Source of the DNA: Oehlia diaphana
Taxonomy: Eukaryota > Glomeromycota > Glomeromycetes > Glomerales > Glomeraceae
Length of the DNA stretch: 23,169 nucleotides
Assembly (NCBI GenBank): GCA_003833135.1
Contig: QZLH01000025.1
Location: forward strand, 193,309-216,477
Direction of reading: 5' to 3'
Part shown: piece after piece, positions 19,300 through 23,169 of the stretch
Layout of the letters: each line of letters begins with the position of its first letter
Numbering within the stretch: position 1 is the stretch's first letter
The notes under the pieces: model-generated
Database searches by the model: none
Told to the model about the DNA's origin: nothing
Seen by the model: the letters and a program-made list of their open reading frames with translations, nothing else
Program-made: the position numbers and the translations under genes

Positions 19300-21585
19300 A
19301 TGTCAATTTCTAATAATACTGAAATACAAATTTTCAATAATTCATTTGAATGGATTAAAGAAGCTATTTCTAAAAAACATATAAAATATTACGATTATAA
19401 AGATTTTTATAATATTGAAAAAATTGATAATAAAAAAATTGATGATCATAACTCTGAAAAAGTTTATCGTACAAATTTGAAAAATTCTGAACAATATTTT
19501 GCGTTAAAATCATTTAACTTTGATAACGCCGTCATTGTAAAAGAAATCATTCATGAGGTAATTAATAATTATATATATCTTTAGTTTACAGTTATAGTAT
19601 TTTTAATATAATAATTATAATATATTAAATTATCATTTTTATCCCAGATTAAACTTCATCGTAAAGTAAATTTTCATAATAATATTATTCAAATTTTTGG
19701 ATTGACAGGCAAAGGTAATGATAAATGTATATAATTTTATTGAACTTTATTAATGAAATTGATTTAATTCTTTTTTTAAAATAGAAAATCGAAACAGTAA
19801 TTTGAAGAAATATTTATTAGTTATGGAATATGCAAATTCCTTACAAAATTATTTAAAAGAAAATTTTAAGAAACTCACATGGGAAGATAAATACAAATTA
19901 TCATATCAATTAATTTGTGGGATATCATATTTACATGATGAAGAAATTATTCATCGTAATTTGGTAATTTATTTAGAATTGTTATAATATAGAATTTATT
20001 AATATTTTCTCATGTTATATTATATTTATTTATAATAGCACTCTAACAATGTTTTGATCAATCAAAATACTATCAAATTGGCCGACTTTGGATTATCGAA
20101 AAGAATCAAGGAAGCTTCTGAACGAGATCTGGATTTATTTGACACAGTCCCTTATGTTGACCCCAAAAAATTTGTCAGTAATAAGTCATACTTACTAAAT
20201 AAAAAGAGTGACGTATACAGTATTGGAGTGATTTTGTGGGAGATATCAAGTGGTCAACCGCCATTTAAAGATCAACTTTATGATTCTAGTTTAGTTATGC
20301 AAATTTCGAAAGGTTATAGAGAAGCTATTGTTTCAGATACCCCTTCAAATTATTCAAGTCTTTACATTGGTGAATATTATTTAATATACTCTCATTTATA
20401 TTATGCATCTACTTTAAAATTTTTTAAAGTCTTTTTTTTACGTTTTATTTAGAATGCTGGAATGGTGAACCAGACAATAGGCCAACTATGAGTCAAGTTG
20501 TTGCTAAAATAAAAGCAATTGTCACAAATTCAAGCATAATAACAGAAGATTATCAAACATTTGATCTCACATTAAACCATTCATTAATAAAAAATAAGCA
20601 ACAATTTAATATTGACCCATCAACTGCTGATGATTTATCTCACGAGGTAAATTTTAACAGAATAAGTATAAGGGAGGTTGAACCTACAATTCAGAATATT
20701 AACGAAAATATATATGAAGAGGATTTAAGTATTGTAGTGAATGAATTAGTTAATCTTTATTTTAAGGAAGTAAATGAAGGAATAGAAGAAAGAGTAAGAA
20801 AGAAACATATTCTCGATTATATTAATAATCTTAATATAAATTTACAAGAAATTTATAATTGGCTTTTAAATAATCAAAATGATTCAAATTTTATTCAATT
20901 ACTTGGTTATTTTAATTATTATGGAATTGTAATTAATGCTGATGTACAAAAAGCATTTAAATTATATCAAAAAGCGGCAGAATTAGAAAATATTGTAGCA
21001 CAATTTGAACTTGCTAATATGTATATGGATGGGGAAGGTACTGATAAAGATTATGAAAAAGCTTTTAAATTATCTAAAAAATTAGCGGATAAAGAATATT
21101 CAAGTGGAATAAATTTGTTGGGATATTGTCATGATATTGGAATTGGAACTGATGTTGATAAGTTAAAGGCATTTGAATTATATTTAAAAGCAGCAAATTT
21201 AGATAATAGTATAGCGCAACATAATATTGGTCATATGTATAAAGATGGAGAAGGTATTGAACAAGATTTTAATAAATCTATTGAATTTTTTAAAAAATCA
21301 GCTGAAAAGGGATATTCAGATGGAATGACTATGTTAGGATTTTGTTATAATAATGGACTTGGAACCGATCCTGATAAGAAAATGGCATTTAAATTATATG
21401 AAAAAGCAGCAAATTTAGAGAATAGTGTAGCTCAATTTAATATTGCTTTAATGTATGAATATGGTAATGAAATAGGAAAAGATATAAACCAGGCAATTTA
21501 TTGGTATAAAAAATCTGCTAAACAAGGTTACCAAAATGCTCAAAATAAGTTAAAAAAGCTTAATAAAAATATCCAAGAAATTTAG
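19300..21585 (+). CDS. TKL-type (pseudo)kinase fused to Sel1 repeats, 5 exons, 655 aa
   Basis: Proposed exons are 19300-19557, 19648-19714, 19785-19963, 20039-20369 and 20453-21585. The introns of 90, 70, 75 and 83 bp start GTAA or GTGA and end CAG or TAG. Joining them gives one continuous 655-aa frame. Residues about 30-300 are a kinase domain: beta3 Lys in FALKSF (K70), an alphaC segment IIHEIKLHRK (E86), hinge LLVMEYAN, catalytic loop IIHRNLHSNN (165-172), LADFGLS (DFG 184-186), VPYVDPKKF, KKSDVYSIGVILWEISSGQP, and ECWNGEPDNRPTM. Two defects stand out. There is no glycine at all in residues 1-86, so the ATP-binding glycine loop is lost; and the HRD aspartate is Asn (N167). A pseudokinase or very weak kinase is therefore likely. 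Residues 301-352 are a linker, 353-419 the pre-Sel1 segment shared with the upstream gene, and 421-640 six Sel1 repeats ending QAIYWYKKSAKQGY. An in-frame ATG at 19246 would add 18 hydrophobic residues; I prefer 19300. Splicing is inferred from motif continuity, not from RNA. Confidence 0.85.
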
Positions 21586-22890
21586 CATTTATTAATTTAT
21601 TTATTTGAATAGCCAATAATCTTACTATTAACATAGTAGTTTAACAAAAGAATATCAAGTCGTATAGTAAAAGTTACTTGAAGATTTTTTTTTTGTATTA
21701 AACTATACTGTATTATAATTTATACTGTAATCATAATAATTATAATAATTTAATAATAAATTTTTTATTATTTTAATCCTTAATAACTCTGGATTCTTAC
21801 CATTTTCATTTCAAATTTCGTGAAAATATTCCGAATATCTGTCTTTTCCATAAAGTATCTCGCTTTTTTTTAAAAAAAAAAAATTAATAATAAATCAAAC
21901 ATTCAAAAATTTTTTCTTTAGAAGTTCCAGGAGAAAAATGAGTTATTTCATGTTTCTTAAAGTCTATCATATATCCATTAAAATTTACTGCATTACTTAA
22001 GTTCTAATAGAGTATAATAAGTCATGAAATTTTAAAATTTTAGGATAATTTACTGGGAGAATGACTCATCCATCAAAGCAAGTCTGCCTTATTGTAATAT
22101 TGTGTAATCATATTATATTAATTTATTTAATTTATAAACTGGTGAATTATTAATCCTTGTTTTTGGAAATACAGTAATACATATATTGCTTATATTTTAT
22201 GTATTACAGAAAATATTAATTTAAATTTTACTATACGACTTGATAAACTTTTGTTAAACTACACTTTAATATTACGTACTCAAAGATCAGGCAGAAAATG
22301 AGATTAAAGCCGCTGAAGATGGTAATTAAAATTATTGAAGAATGGACAGGGGATGGAGTTATTTGAAATCAGTTAGGTATGACAATTAATGATTGGATAA
22401 AAGGCGAATTGAATTAAGTTTGCATCGGTCTACAAAATTCAGATTTTTATTGGATGGCATCGCATCACCAGATACAGACATAAAGTATTGTAAAATTAAA
22501 TTCATTAAAAATTTATTCTAATTGGTAATTTAAATAAAAGCTAGTTAATTGATATACTACATATAATTTATTTAATTCGATTATGTCGATACATGAAATT
22601 GAAAAAAAAATTATACTATATTCAAGAGTAAAATTAAAATGTTATTACAACAATGCGATAATATTATAATAAGTATAACTAATAAAGTTAATGAGAAAAT
22701 GGCTCGATCTCGTAGTATCCGTTTTTACACAACTAATGAAGTTATATTCTAAAATCTAAAGTGATAAAAATAAGAATTCCTATACTACTATTATATAAAT
22801 AATGTAATGCAAAATAAAAAGAGACGGAATTCACTCAACATGCTCATATCATTTCATTCAAAAAAAATTACATACAATAGAGCTAGTGCT
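21586..22890. other. AT-rich DNA downstream of the kinase-Sel1 gene
   Basis: Nothing clear. A weak coding-like scrap near 22397-22520 reads RRIELSLHRSTKFRFLLDGI and continues to a TAA, without start or splice evidence. Confidence 0.45.
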
Positions 22891-22968
22891 CTAAATTTCT
22901 CTTTTTTTCCTTCTTTTTATCCCAGCTCGAAATCTCCCATCATAAACATTAAATACCGTTTCAGACAT
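22891..22968 (-). CDS. Possible 3' end of a minus-strand gene, doubtful
   Basis: On the minus strand, MSETVFNVYDGRFRAGIKRR and then KKREI ends at a TAG (22891-22893). An overlapping frame just upstream (about 22961-23056) reads GVPVQNPDGWHLGCLVSSWR and ends at TGA 22961-22963. Two adjacent coding-like frames suggest the decayed end of a gene entering from the right edge, but nothing is recognised and no splice junction links them. Confidence 0.2.
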   Translation of the reverse strand: MSETVFNVYDGRFRAGIKRRKKREI

Positions 22969-23169
22969 TCCTTTTAGATGCAATAACATATCGCCAACTA
23001 GAAACTAAACACCCCAGATGCCAACCATCCGGGTTTTGTACAGGAACTCCAAAAAAATAAAGCAATTAATGGACTAATTAAAAGGCATATTAGTGAAATT
23101 TGCTTATAGTATTTTGAAAATAAAGAAAAATAACTTATAATGTAAAAAAAAAATTAATTTAATTCTACT

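Noticed and set aside
19246..20452. Three separate small genes from open stretches at 19246-19584, 19802-19987 and 20054-20452
   Set aside because: They are exons of one gene: GT...AG introns join them into a continuous kinase domain, and two of the apparent starts are TTG codons inside the domain.
1..23169. tRNA or rRNA genes and telomeric repeats
   Set aside because: No cloverleaf with A- and B-box words, no rRNA core sequence and no TTAGGG arrays were seen by eye; a covariance-model scan would be the decisive test.

Overview
The window looks like nuclear DNA of a eukaryote with a very AT-rich, repeat-laden genome. The best guess is an arbuscular mycorrhizal fungus of the Rhizophagus/Glomus type. 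The basis is: (i) A/T-biased codons; (ii) four short spliceosomal introns of 70-90 bp with GT...AG ends; (iii) a tyrosine-kinase-like (TKL) kinase domain of the form 'LADFGLS...VPYVDP...KKSDVYS' fused to Sel1 repeats, a combination I know as a large expanded family in these fungi; (iv) many small non-autonomous DNA transposons. The genus is inferred from recalled protein style and not from a search. I saw no bacterial operons, CRISPR array, rRNA or tRNA.

Layout. 1-12,600 is almost entirely non-coding: AT-rich DNA with homopolymers, several inverted-repeat elements (1987-2514, 3767-3876, 4265-4372, 5992-6119, 8011-8829, 9410-9588), a partial segmental duplication (5566-6270), a decayed gene fragment (2871-3049) and a GC-richer 109-bp tandem repeat (10932-11159). 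12,600-14,860 holds a ruined gene. Its second half is recognisable as a trypsin-like serine protease of the plant/fungal Nal1-like type, with stops and frameshifts, and it is split by a 302-bp hAT-type element that has a perfect 8-bp target duplication. 14,860-16,690 is non-coding, with a 39-bp palindrome, a 15-bp triplet repeat and another inverted repeat.

The two convincing genes are at the right, both on the + strand. 16694-17698 is a single-exon Sel1-repeat protein of 334 aa. 19300-21585 is a five-exon gene encoding a 655-aa kinase-Sel1 fusion. Both share a conserved linker/pre-Sel1 segment plus six Sel1 repeats, so they are tandem paralogues and the first lacks a kinase domain. The kinase half of the second has lost every glycine of the ATP loop and has HRN in place of HRD, although the beta3 lysine and DFG remain. 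It is therefore probably a pseudokinase. The testable idea is a scaffold pair: a pseudokinase-Sel1 protein and its kinase-less sister sharing an interaction surface.

Beyond 21,586 there is only AT-rich DNA with weak coding-like scraps.
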